Source of the DNA: JACDAN01 sp046714355
GTDB taxonomy: Bacteria > Actinomycetota > Thermoleophilia > Gaiellales > Gaiellaceae
Direction of reading: 5' to 3'
NCBI GenBank assembly: GCA_046714355.1
Contig: JBKKAR010000141.1
Coordinates: 1 to 15,493, forward strand
Length of the DNA stretch: 15,493 bases
Shown in pieces: positions 6,257 through 15,493 of this stretch. The position numbers and the translations under genes are program-made. Below the pieces are notes generated by a model that saw only the letters and a list, made by a program, of their open reading frames with translations, did no database searches and had not been told where the DNA came from. Numbering within the stretch: the first letter of the stretch is position 1; every line of letters begins with the position of its first letter.

Positions 6257-8193
6257 GCGCCACGGGCGGAATCGCCGATCTCACGTCGCGCGAGGACGGC
6301 GGCATCGTCGTGTTCGCCGCGATGCTGATGCCCGTCCTCCTGCTCTTCTTGTCGTTCACCGTCGACATCGGCAACTGGTGGGTTCACAAGCGCCACCTGC
6401 AGCTGCAGGTCGACGCGGCCGCCCTTGCCGGCGGCGCGCTGTTCGGCGAGTGCTTCACCGACGCGGCGGCCGGGAACACCGCGATCCAGAACGAGGCGAC
6501 GCGGTTCGGAGGGGCGGGCGGCTCGAGCTACAACGATCAGGTCGGCGGCACGAACAAGGGGACGATCTCACTCCTCTACCAGAGCAAGACGTACGCCGCC
6601 GGATCCGTCGGCCCGGACGACACGGAGACGCAAGGCCCGTGCGACACGCCGAGCCTGATGTTCGACGTCAAGGCGAGCGAAGCCGGCTTGCCTCTCATCT
6701 TCCAGATTCCCGGCCTCTCCAGCGTCACGGCGATCAATGCGCACGCCCGTGTCCAGCTGAAGACGGTCGAGGTGCAGGAGGGGATGTTGCCCGTCGCGGT
6801 GCCCGACTTTCGCTTTACCTACGTCTTCGCGACCTTCGTCGACGAGGCGACGGGAGCAGCTCTCGGGACGGTGGAGCTGCAGCGGAGCGGCACGAGCGGC
6901 AACGACCAGCTCTGGACGACGCCCACCGGGATCCCCGTCGCGATCGCCTCAGAGCACGTCGGCGTCCGGCTCCGCCTGGTCGGCGGCACCGATCCGAACG
7001 CCGCCTGCGGGCAGCTCTACACGGAGTGCTACGACCTCGAGTCCGCGAACGGGGTCGCCCACATTCGCGGCTGGCTGCCTCTCGTCCCGGGCGCCGCCCC
7101 GGCGGTCCGCAACGCGTGGCTCCTGCCCGGCTCGTGCGCCCCCGATGCCTATTTCGCGACCGGCGACTGCAGCGGCGGGATCCAGGCCGAGGTCGACCTC
7201 GGCCTGATGCATCCCCTCATCGGCACCGACGTGACTGCGGAAGTGTGGGCGAGCGTTGACGGCAGCGGCCGGTACCCGCTCACCCCGGGCGGCATAGCCG
7301 GTCTCGTCACCTGGACCGCGGCCAGCGGGCTGCCGTTCACCGGCGGAGGGCCGCACACGGTCGCGCTCAACTGGAGCTGGAAGCAGACCTCGGGGACGTG
7401 GAACGGCCAGACCTGCACGACCAGGAACAACAACCCGTGCAAGGCCCAGGGGGCGTTTGGCCCCGTCCAGCGCGCCTTCGTCGCCGGCGGTCGCTCCGGC
7501 CCGCTCCGGCGCGTGCAGGTCTTCGAGAGCGGTGTGAGTTCCTCGGGAAGCAACTCCTTGCAGATCGGGACGATGCCCACCCTCGGCGTCAGCATCGCGG
7601 TCACCGGCGGCCTCAAGGTGCAGTCGGACGCGAGCGATCCCGTGGTCGAGCTCCGCGTGACCGGCAGCCAGAACCAGTCGATCGACTGCGATCCCGCGAT
7701 CCCGAACCTCGCGGACGAGATCGAGCAGGGCTGTGGCCCGGCTTACAAGATCAACCCGGCCCTCGCCTGCCCCGCGTACAACGCGCTCTGGTCGCTCCCC
7801 GAGCCCTGGGAGTGCGTCAAGACACAGACGGGCGGCGCGGTGGGCCAGGTCGAGCGGGGAATGAAGCAGCGGATTCTCGGCGGCGCCAACACGTGCACCG
7901 CGCCGATCAACTGGCCGAACTACGAGCTCGGTGACCCGCGCATCGTGCCGCTGATCATCACGCCGTTCGGCACCTTCGGCGGCTCCGGCAACGACATTGT
8001 GCCCGTGATCGACTTCGGCACCTTCTACGTCGTCGGCTGGAACGGCGACCCCTGCCCGGGCGCGTATTCGGTGCCCCGCGGCTACATCGCCGGACATTTC
8101 GTCAAGTACGCGGCGCCGAACCCGCGCGGGGCCGGGGACGCCGTCTGCAACCCCGACGCGTTGACGCCCTGCATCCCAGTAATGACCCGCTAG
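6253..8193 (+). CDS. Large TadG-like secreted, cysteine-rich pilus-associated protein
   Basis: A 646-residue membrane-anchored extracellular protein. The N-terminus matches the Tad-associated TadE/TadG-like module: E-D-G-G-I-V-V-F-A, a hydrophobic helix (about 18-38), V-D-I-G, then a helix ending L-Q-V-D-A-A-A-L-A-G-G-A (52-63). Unlike true pilins it has no +5 Glu after the Gly, so it is probably not cleaved by the peptidase. The remaining ~580 residues are Gly/Thr/Pro-rich and beta-like, with 16 cysteines, all after the membrane helix; an even number fits disulphide bonding outside the cell. I do not recognise a known fold there. The GTG start overlaps the TadE stop (GTGA). TadG-type proteins are known Tad components, but the large domain could be an adhesive tip or surface anchor; this is inference. 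Confidence 0.85.
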   Translation: MSATGGIADLTSREDGGIVVFAAMLMPVLLLFLSFTVDIGNWWVHKRHLQLQVDAAALAGGALFGECFTDAAAGNTAIQNEATRFGGAGGSSYNDQVGGTNKGTISLLYQSKTYAAGSVGPDDTETQGPCDTPSLMFDVKASEAGLPLIFQIPGLSSVTAINAHARVQLKTVEVQEGMLPVAVPDFRFTYVFATFVDEATGAALGTVELQRSGTSGNDQLWTTPTGIPVAIASEHVGVRLRLVGGTDPNAACGQLYTECYDLESANGVAHIRGWLPLVPGAAPAVRNAWLLPGSCAPDAYFATGDCSGGIQAEVDLGLMHPLIGTDVTAEVWASVDGSGRYPLTPGGIAGLVTWTAASGLPFTGGGPHTVALNWSWKQTSGTWNGQTCTTRNNNPCKAQGAFGPVQRAFVAGGRSGPLRRVQVFESGVSSSGSNSLQIGTMPTLGVSIAVTGGLKVQSDASDPVVELRVTGSQNQSIDCDPAIPNLADEIEQGCGPAYKINPALACPAYNALWSLPEPWECVKTQTGGAVGQVERGMKQRILGGANTCTAPINWPNYELGDPRIVPLIITPFGTFGGSGNDIVPVIDFGTFYVVGWNGDPCPGAYSVPRGYIAGHFVKYAAPNPRGAGDAVCNPDALTPCIPVMTR

Positions 8194-8210
8194 GAAACGA
8201 GAGGGAGACC

Positions 8211-8999
8211 ATGGAACTTGCAAGCAGACTCGTATCGACGCGAAGGGGGACGCTGCTCACAGCGCTGCTGATCGCGCTGCTCGCCGGCGCGTCGATCCTC
8301 CTGTACCTGAACCGCTATCGCGACAGCCTCAGGACGCAGGGCGCGCTCGTGACCGTGCTCGTGGCGAAGGAGACGATTCCCAAGGGCACCGCTGGGAGCG
8401 TCATCGCCGCCAAGGACTTCTACACGGTGACCACGATCAAGGAGAGCCAGCTGCTCGAGGGAGCGATGAGCGACCCCGCGACGCTGCGCGACAAGGTGGC
8501 GACCCGCGAGATCTTCGAGGGGGCGCAGCTGACGGCGGTCGACTTCGGAGCGGCGGGCGACTCGCTGGCCGCGCAGCTGACCGATCGGCAACGGATCGTG
8601 TCGGTGCCGTTCGACTCGGCGCACGGGCTGATCGATGGGATCGAGCCGGGTAACCGGGTCGACGTCTACGCCGGGTTCAACGTGACACCGGTCCTGGCCA
8701 ACGGGACGCCGGTCGAGGGCGCTCAGGCGCGGCCCATCCTGCGGCTGATCCTCTCCAACGTGTCGATCCTGGCGGTCGGCGACAAGGCGTCTGGCACCGG
8801 CGCGACGAACGTGAGCCTCCGCGTCGACGACCGGAACGCCGCGAAGCTCGCCTTCGGATCCGACTACGGCAAGCTCTGGCTGTCCCTGCGGCCCAGTGCG
8901 GGTGCCAAGGCCTCCCGGCCCGAGCTCGTCACAGTCGAGACGTTGCTCCTCGGCGTCCCGCCGGTGCAGATGCACAGGTACCTCGGTGGCCGTCGATGA
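8211..8999 (+). CDS. cpaB: CpaB/RcpC-type pilus assembly protein
   Basis: A 262-residue Tad pilus assembly protein. A basic start is followed by one membrane helix (about 14-32), then a SAF domain (about 48-112) beginning V-T-V-L-V-A-K-E-T-I-P-K-G-T and ending G-A-Q-L-T-A-V-D-F. An RcpC/CpaB domain follows (about 125-228), with V-S-V-P-F-D, G-N-R-V-D-V-Y-A and a terminal L-W-L-S-L-R-P. In Gram-negative bacteria CpaB works with the secretin in the periplasm. No secretin gene is seen here, so in a monoderm it may instead line the wall passage of the pilus. AGGGAG (8202-8207) lies just upstream of the ATG, 17 bases after the previous stop. It ends in an ATGA overlap with the next gene. Confidence 0.9.
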   Translation: MELASRLVSTRRGTLLTALLIALLAGASILLYLNRYRDSLRTQGALVTVLVAKETIPKGTAGSVIAAKDFYTVTTIKESQLLEGAMSDPATLRDKVATREIFEGAQLTAVDFGAAGDSLAAQLTDRQRIVSVPFDSAHGLIDGIEPGNRVDVYAGFNVTPVLANGTPVEGAQARPILRLILSNVSILAVGDKASGTGATNVSLRVDDRNAAKLAFGSDYGKLWLSLRPSAGAKASRPELVTVETLLLGVPPVQMHRYLGGRR

Positions 9000-10204
9000 A
9001 CGCCTGCGGCTTCCACGTCTACGCGGCGCTCGAAGGGGGCCTCGGCCTGGAAACAATCCAGGAAGCGCTCCCGATCGGCACGCCGGTGCGCGCCGTCCTG
9101 CTGGCAGAAGCGGGGCGCGCCGGCAGCGAGATCCCGCAGGGAACCGATCTGATCGTCGTCGGCTGCTCGCAGTCGCACGACCAGGCGCTCGAGGTGATCT
9201 CGGCAGCGATCGCCCAGCGGGCGGACAGGCCAGTCATCGTCCTCTACCACGGGACGCCGAACGGGTTCCTCCAGCGGGCGTTCGAGGCCGGCGCTGACGA
9301 CCTCGTCGCCCTGCCGCAGTCTGCGGGCCAGCTGGGTTTCGCGCTCGAGAAGGCTCTGGCGAGGCGACGCGGTGGCAGTGCCGCTTCGGCCGACGGAGCG
9401 ATGATCACCGTGCTCGGGCCCAAGGGAGGAACCGGCAAGACGGTCACGTCCTCCAATCTGGCGGTCGCGCTGGCGCTCGAGGGCAAATCGGCGGTGCTCG
9501 TCGACCTCGACCTGCAGTTCGGAGACGTGGGCCTCGCGCTCGGCCTGCAGCCAACCCAGACGATCTACGATCTCGCCGTCTCCGGTGGCTCGCTCGACGG
9601 CGAGAAGATCGACGGGTTCCTGGCAGAGCATCCTTCGGGGGCGCGGGCGCTGCTCGCGCCGCTCCGGCCGGATCATGCGGCTGCCGTCGGGGTGTCCTTC
9701 CTGCGCGAGGTGTTCCAGATCTTGCGCTCGCGTTACGACTTCCTCGTCGTCGACACGCCTCCGTCCTTCACGCCCGAGGTGATTGCGGCCGTGGACTCTT
9801 CGTCGCATCTCTGCGTGGTCGGGATGCTCGACGCGCTCTCGCTCAAGGACACAAAGATCGGCCTCGAGACGCTGGAACAGATGGGCTACGACCCGAGGGC
9901 GATCACGCTCGTGCTCAACCGGGCGGACTCGGACGTGGGCATCACGCAGTCGGATGTCGAGCAGCTGCTCGGGCGGGCGCCCGACGTGCTGGTCGGCAGC
10001 GACCGCGCAATTCCCCGGGCGCTCACGAACGGGCAGCCGATCGTGGTGGCCGAGCCGCGGTCGAAAGCGGCTCGGTCGTACGCATCGCTTGCCGGCCGGT
10101 ATCTCGCGGAGACGGCACAGCAGGCGGTGGCCGCTCCGACCATCGCTGCGGCCGCGTCGAACGGCAACGGGCTCCGGCGGCTGTTGCTGCGGAAGGCGAG
10201 CTAG
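8996..10204 (+). CDS. cpaE: CpaE/TadZ-like MinD-family ATPase with degenerate receiver domain
   Basis: A 402-residue cytoplasmic protein expected to position the Tad machine at the membrane. The N-terminal ~125 residues look like a receiver domain that has lost phosphorylation: Gly56 stands where the acceptor Asp would be (D-L-I-V-V-G) and the acidic pair is missing. The C-terminal ParA/MinD-type ATPase (about 135-375) has the deviant Walker A K-G-G-T-G-K-T (143-149, signature Lys143 and catalytic Lys148), the Walker A' strand V-L-V-D-L-D-L-Q-F-G-D (168-177) and Walker B F-L-V-V-D-T-P-P (249-256). A basic tail (R-R-L-L-L-R-K) may bind membrane. The ATG overlaps the CpaB TGA (ATGA), showing tight coupling. 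The pseudo-receiver suggests protein-protein control rather than phosphorelay input. Confidence 0.92.
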   Translation: MNACGFHVYAALEGGLGLETIQEALPIGTPVRAVLLAEAGRAGSEIPQGTDLIVVGCSQSHDQALEVISAAIAQRADRPVIVLYHGTPNGFLQRAFEAGADDLVALPQSAGQLGFALEKALARRRGGSAASADGAMITVLGPKGGTGKTVTSSNLAVALALEGKSAVLVDLDLQFGDVGLALGLQPTQTIYDLAVSGGSLDGEKIDGFLAEHPSGARALLAPLRPDHAAAVGVSFLREVFQILRSRYDFLVVDTPPSFTPEVIAAVDSSSHLCVVGMLDALSLKDTKIGLETLEQMGYDPRAITLVLNRADSDVGITQSDVEQLLGRAPDVLVGSDRAIPRALTNGQPIVVAEPRSKAARSYASLAGRYLAETAQQAVAAPTIAAAASNGNGLRRLLLRKAS

Positions 10205-10206
10205 CG

Positions 10207-11600
<1,394 letters not shown>

Positions 11601-11604
<4 letters not shown>

Positions 11605-13460
11605 GGCCGGGCCGGGCACTGTTCGTCGCCGTCCTCGGCACGCTCGTCCTGTGCGGCGCGCCCGCCGCCGCCTCTACAGAGGTGAAAATCGCACCCGTCA
11701 CCCGCCTCCCCTTCCCGGAGCGCGGGTATGTCGTGAGCGTCTCGACGGCGGCACGCCTCGACGCCGGCAACGTGGAGGTGCGGGAGAACGGCCTTCGCGT
11801 CACGGGCTTGCGCGTCGACCCACTCGCCAGCAGCGGGCTCCGCTTCGGGGTGGTGCTTGCGCTGGACTCCAGCGAGAGCATGACCGGCGCGCCGGCGGCC
11901 GCGGCGCTCGAGGCCGCGCGCGCCTTCGTATCGCATCGCGCCGGGGCCCAGGAGGTCGGCATCGTCGCGTTCAACAGCGACATCTCGGTGCTGCGCGCTC
12001 CCACCCGTGACGGTTCCGCTCTCCGAAAGGCGCTGGCCGAGCCGCCCCGGATCGCCTACGGAACCCATATCAACGACGCGCTCATGCGGTCGCTGGCACT
12101 GCTGCGCAAGGCACGGCTCTCCGCAGGTTCGATCGTCCTGCTCTCGGACGGTCAGGAAGTCGGCAGCGTGCTCCCGCTCGACCAGGTCCTTGCGACCGCG
12201 AAGGAGCAGCGCGTGCGCGTCTTCACCGTCGGCCTACGCTCGCGGGCGTTCGATGCTTCCGCGCTGAGGGTGATCGCCGATCGGACCGGCGGGTCGTACG
12301 CCGAGGCTCGTTCGGCGGCGGAGCTCGCGCCGATCTACGAAAAGCTCGGCGACCAGCTGGCCGGCGAGTACCTCGTCCGCTACCGCTCCGCGGCGCGCCC
12401 GATGTCGGAGGTCGAGATCCGCGTCGAGGTCGCCGGGGCCGGCAGCGCGACAACGTCCTACGTGGCGCCCACGCCCTCGCTGCTGCCTCCCTACCACCGC
12501 TCGCCCGTGTCCAGGTTCCTCCTGTCGGGCAGCTCCCCGTTGCTGATCAGCCTGCTCTTCGGGCTGCTCGTGTGCACGCTGCTGCTGGTGCTCGCCCGGC
12601 GTCCGAAGTCGACGATGGTCGACCGCGTCCAGGCTTTCGCGAGTGAGGCGCCAACCGTGCGCTCCAAGCTTGCGGCGACCGGTGCGCTGCGGACAGCGAC
12701 CCGAAACCGCTACGCGAGCGGGTGGTGGGCTCGGCTCGAGCGCGATCTCGAGCTCGCCAGGATGACCGTGACGCCGAAGCAGGTCGTGGGGATGTCGCTC
12801 GGCGGCACCTTCCTCATCGTGCTCCTCGCCTTGATGCTCTCGGCGCCGGTTCTTGCGCTCTTCGGGCTGACGACTCCGCTCGTCGCCCGGATGGCGGTCC
12901 GACGGAAGCTGAAGGCTGTTCGCGACGACTTCGCCGAGCAGTTTCCCGCCAGCCTGCAGGTGCTCGCCTCGGCCCTGCGTGCCGGCCACAGCTTCAACGG
13001 CGCGCTCGGCGTGGTCGTCGACAACGCCCGCGAACCGGCACGCTCCGAACTGGCCCGCGTGTTGCAGGACGACCAGCTCGGCGTCCTGCCGGAGGACGCG
13101 ATCCGGCGGCTCGCCCGCAGGATGGCGAACCGTGACATCGAACAGGTCGCGCTGCTCGCGGAGCTGCAGCGCACGTCTGGCGGCAACTCGGCCGAGATCC
13201 TCGACACGGTCGTCAGCACGATCCGTGAGCGAGCGGACATCCGCCGGCTCGTCCGGACGCTCACCGCACAGGGCCGGATGGCCCGCTGGATCCTGACGGG
13301 GCTCCCGTTTTTCGTCACCGCGATCCTCTGGTTCGCCCACCCCGACGTCATGAAGCAGTTCTTCACGAACGGGATCGGTCAGATCCTGCTCGTAATCGCC
13401 GCGTCGATGGTCGCGGCCGGTTCCCTTCTCATCCAGCGCATCGTCGACATCGACGTCTAG
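11601..13460 (+). CDS. tadB: VWA-domain fusion to TadB (type II secretion F platform protein)
   Basis: A 619-residue membrane protein that joins an extracellular von Willebrand A domain to a TadB inner-platform domain. A signal peptide (1-24, cut near A-A-A|S) precedes the VWA domain (about 80-260), which has a complete MIDAS metal site: D89-S-S91-E-S93, Thr155 in Y-G-T-H-I-N-D, and Asp183 in L-L-S-D-G. One membrane helix (about 311-332) is followed by A-R-R-P-K, placing what follows in the cytoplasm. The C-terminal half has the TadB pattern: helices at about 396-428, a cytoplasmic T2SSF domain with F-P-A-S-L-Q-V-L-A-S-A-L-R-A-G (448-462), and final helices at about 563-580 and 592-612. Ordinary TadB proteins are about half this length. 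The start overlaps the CpaF stop (ATGA). Confidence 0.92.
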
Positions 13461-13470
13461 GAGCTGCCAC

Positions 13471-14391
13471 ATGGCCCTCATGCTCATCCTCGGTCTTTCG
13501 CTTCTCGCCGCCTCGGGCGTGCTCGTCCTGCGGTCATTCAACCTCGCGCGCACCGAGCGCCGGCGGACACTCGACCAGATTGCGGTCTACGGCTTTCACT
13601 CGGCCGCGCCGGTCGCGGATGAATCGCCAGACCTGCGCGCGGCCTTCGGGGAGCTCGCTGCGGCGACGGGCGAGAAGGCGCTCGCCCGCTTCGACGGCCT
13701 GCGGGAGGGCGAGCGAGGCATGCGCGAGCTGCTCATGTCGGCGGGCATGTACAGGACTTCGGTGGCCTCGTTCGTCGGCTTGCGCATCCTCGCCGCCCTG
13801 CTGGGCCCTGCGCTCCTCGTCCTGCTCTCGCTGACCGGTCGCCTCGACTGGCGGCTCCTTCTTGGAGGCGCCTTGATGACGGTGATGGGCTGGTACATGC
13901 CCTACGTCCGGGTGCAGCGTCGCGCCCGGTTCCGGCTCGAGCAGATCGATCGTGAGGTCCCCGAGCTCGTCGACCTGCTCGTGACGACGGTTGAGGCGGG
14001 TGTCGGCTTCGCGGCCGCCCTCCAGCTCGCCGCGCGCAGCATCGAGGGCCCGCTCGGCCAGGAGCTGCAACTCGCGCTCCGCGAGCAGAGCCTCGGCCTG
14101 ACGCCGGAGGAGGCACTGCGGAACCTGTCGCTGCGGGTGGACAGCCCCGCGATGCGGGCGTTCGCGCAGGCGCTCGTGCAGGGGGAGTCCCTTGGCGTCT
14201 CGATCGGCACCATCCTGCGCGACCTGGCGATCGACATGCGGAAGCGACGACGGCAGTCGGCCGAGGAGCGTGCGCAGAAGACGCCGACGAAGATCCTGTT
14301 CCCGCTGATCGGCCTGATCCTGCCGGCGCTGTTCATCGTCACGCTTGGCCCGGTGCTGATGGAAATCGCCAGCTTCCTCTCCTCCTCGTGA
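13471..14391 (+). CDS. tadC: TadC-like type II secretion F platform protein
   Basis: A 306-residue polytopic membrane protein, the second platform subunit of the Tad machine and expected partner of TadB and the CpaF motor. Helices are visible at about 2-20, 104-121, 128-145 and 273-295. The T2SSF domain (about 160-290) has V-P-E-L-V-D-L-L-V-T-T-V-E-A-G-V-G-F (163-180) and the L-V-Q-G-E-S-L-G-V-S-I motif (235-245). The gene starts 10 bases after the VWA-TadB stop, with GGAG (13460-13463) as the ribosome binding site. Its TGA overlaps a GTG that opens the next reading frame (GTGA), so it is likely coupled to a secreted downstream protein. Length and helix layout are normal for TadC. Confidence 0.92.
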   Translation: MALMLILGLSLLAASGVLVLRSFNLARTERRRTLDQIAVYGFHSAAPVADESPDLRAAFGELAAATGEKALARFDGLREGERGMRELLMSAGMYRTSVASFVGLRILAALLGPALLVLLSLTGRLDWRLLLGGALMTVMGWYMPYVRVQRRARFRLEQIDREVPELVDLLVTTVEAGVGFAAALQLAARSIEGPLGQELQLALREQSLGLTPEEALRNLSLRVDSPAMRAFAQALVQGESLGVSIGTILRDLAIDMRKRRRQSAEERAQKTPTKILFPLIGLILPALFIVTLGPVLMEIASFLSSS

Positions 14392-15493
14392 ACCGGAAGC
14401 GCACCAAACGGGTGGCCCAAACCACTCCTCCGCGCGACGAGCCAGGCAGGCGTCCGGCGGAGAATGGATCGGTGGCCCGAAAATCTCTCGCGATCGCGGC
14501 AACGGGTGCGGCACTGCTTGCCGGCCTCGCCGGCTTCGCGGCCGCTGCCCCCTTCTCTTCCGCGCGCGCCGGGCTGGCGACACCGACGCCCGTCGCGCCC
14601 TCGAACGGTCTCGCTGTCGACGCGCTGCCCGCATTCTCGTGGGCGGCGGTTGCGGACGCCGACCGGTACGAGTTTCAGCTCGCCGCTGACAGCGGTATGA
14701 ACTCACCGGTGCTCGGGCGCGGCGAGGATCAGTTCACTACGCGCAACACCCGCGCGACGCTCAAGAAGACCGTGCCGAACGGCACCTATTGGTGGCGTGT
14801 GCGCGCACTCGAGAAGACCGGGACGCCGTCGGGGTGGACTGCGCCGCGGTCGATCGTCAAGTCGTGGACGTCGGCACCGGCGATTCAGTCGCCGGCCCAC
14901 GGCGCGGTCATGGTGCACCCGACGCATCCGCTGGTGCTGCGCTGGTCGCCGGTTCCGCGCGCCGCGAAATACATCGTTTCGATCGGGACCGATGCGTCAC
15001 TCGGCACGATCGTCAACCCGAAGGACGAGACCTCGGGCACGGTTTACGCGCCGCGGGCGACGCTGCTGTCGCCGGGAACGTACTACTGGAACGTGACGCC
15101 GATCGACGCGCAGGGGCACCGGGGCGCTCCGTCGCCGGTGCAGTCGTTCATGTGGACGTGGCCGACCAGCACGCCGACGCGCGTGGATGACATCTTCGAT
15201 GCGCCGGAGGTGTTCGACCCGTTGTTCTCGTGGGATCCCATCGCGGGCGCCGCGAGGTACGAGCTCGAAATCAACCCGTCGGTCGACTACGCGCCCGGCT
15301 CGAAGGTCTGCTGCACCAGTCCCGTGATCGGCTCGTCGTACGCACCGACCGTCGTGTTCAAGGACAACACCTACTACTGGCGCGTCCGGGCGCTCGATAC
15401 CAGTGGTAACCCGGGCATCTGGAACCAGGGACCGACCTTCAACAAGACCTTCGACAAAGTCCCCCCGACGCCGGGGACGAGCATCAAGAACCT
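14388..15493 (+). CDS. Secreted multi-domain protein with FN3-like repeats (partial, runs off the window)
   Basis: The frame stays open to the end of the window (368 codons), so the gene is incomplete. A basic N-terminus and a hydrophobic segment with Ala-rich end (about 33-54 from GTG 14388) form a signal peptide or anchor. Then come about three repeats of 90-100 residues, each with a F/L-S/R-W strand, a R/K-Y strand about 10 residues later and a Y-W/Y-W-x-V-R/T-x-x strand (134-140, 232-238, 329-335) followed by D/E and Gly-rich turns. This is the pattern of fibronectin-III-like surface modules. A fourth unit seems to begin at the edge. GTG 14388 overlaps the tadC stop; GTG 14472 with GGCGGAG upstream is a good alternative. 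Location in the operon suggests a cell-surface protein working with the pilus, but its role is unknown. Confidence 0.82.
   Translation, partial: MNRKRTKRVAQTTPPRDEPGRRPAENGSVARKSLAIAATGAALLAGLAGFAAAAPFSSARAGLATPTPVAPSNGLAVDALPAFSWAAVADADRYEFQLAADSGMNSPVLGRGEDQFTTRNTRATLKKTVPNGTYWWRVRALEKTGTPSGWTAPRSIVKSWTSAPAIQSPAHGAVMVHPTHPLVLRWSPVPRAAKYIVSIGTDASLGTIVNPKDETSGTVYAPRATLLSPGTYYWNVTPIDAQGHRGAPSPVQSFMWTWPTSTPTRVDDIFDAPEVFDPLFSWDPIAGAARYELEINPSVDYAPGSKVCCTSPVIGSSYAPTVVFKDNTYYWRVRALDTSGNPGIWNQGPTFNKTFDKVPPTPGTSIKN

Noticed and set aside
6180..7259. A 359-codon plus-strand frame overlapping the TadE and TadG-like genes
   Set aside because: Arg/Gly/Pro-rich out-of-frame translation; the TadG-like frame has the signature motif and coupled start.
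12234..13553. A 439-codon frame antisense to the VWA-TadB gene
   Set aside because: Shadow of a gene with clear MIDAS and T2SSF motifs; no domain in the antisense product.

Overview
The DNA is very GC-rich with strong G/C preference at third codon positions, uses many GTG starts, and its genes are often joined by ATGA/GTGA stop-start overlaps. Together with a Tad/Flp pilus locus that shows no secretin gene in the window, this fits a monoderm high-GC Gram-positive (Actinomycetota). Within that phylum I suspect the deep-branching Thermoleophilia, but that is an inference without a database search.

Left part (1-3540, plus strand): a small secreted lipoprotein with a blue-copper (cupredoxin) fold; about 500 bases without a confident gene, possibly holding a decayed piece of a TPR-type regulator; then a two-gene unit of a metallo-beta-lactamase-fold protein, whose canonical HxHxDH motif reads HGHRSH, and a haem peroxidase-superfamily protein whose motifs match fatty-acid alpha-dioxygenases. 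This part looks oxidative/lipid-related and has no visible link to the pilus.

Middle (3541-5466): a NarL/LuxR-type response regulator on the plus strand, convergent with a minus-strand pair (DUF192 protein, then a short A24 prepilin peptidase, joined by a GTGA overlap). The DUF192/peptidase pair is divergent from the pilus operon, and the 5303-5466 gap should hold the promoters.

Right part (5467-15493, plus strand): a continuous Tad (tight adherence, type IVc pilus) operon. The order is Flp major pilin, TadE-like minor pilin, large TadG-like cysteine-rich secreted protein, CpaB, CpaE, CpaF/TadA ATPase, a TadB platform protein fused to an N-terminal extracellular von Willebrand A domain, TadC, and a secreted repeat (FN3-like) protein that runs off the window end. 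The divergent peptidase would trim the pilins, CpaF would power assembly through the TadB/TadC platform, CpaE would localise the machine, and the TadG-like and FN3-like proteins are candidate surface or adhesive parts.

Most notable points: the VWA-TadB fusion; a strong 18-bp-paired hairpin in a structured segment between the pilin and the rest of the operon, which also makes the TadE start doubtful; the partial FN3-like gene coupled to tadC; the large cysteine-rich TadG-like protein; and the alpha-dioxygenase/MBL pair. I see no tRNA, rRNA, CRISPR array, insertion sequence or phage gene.
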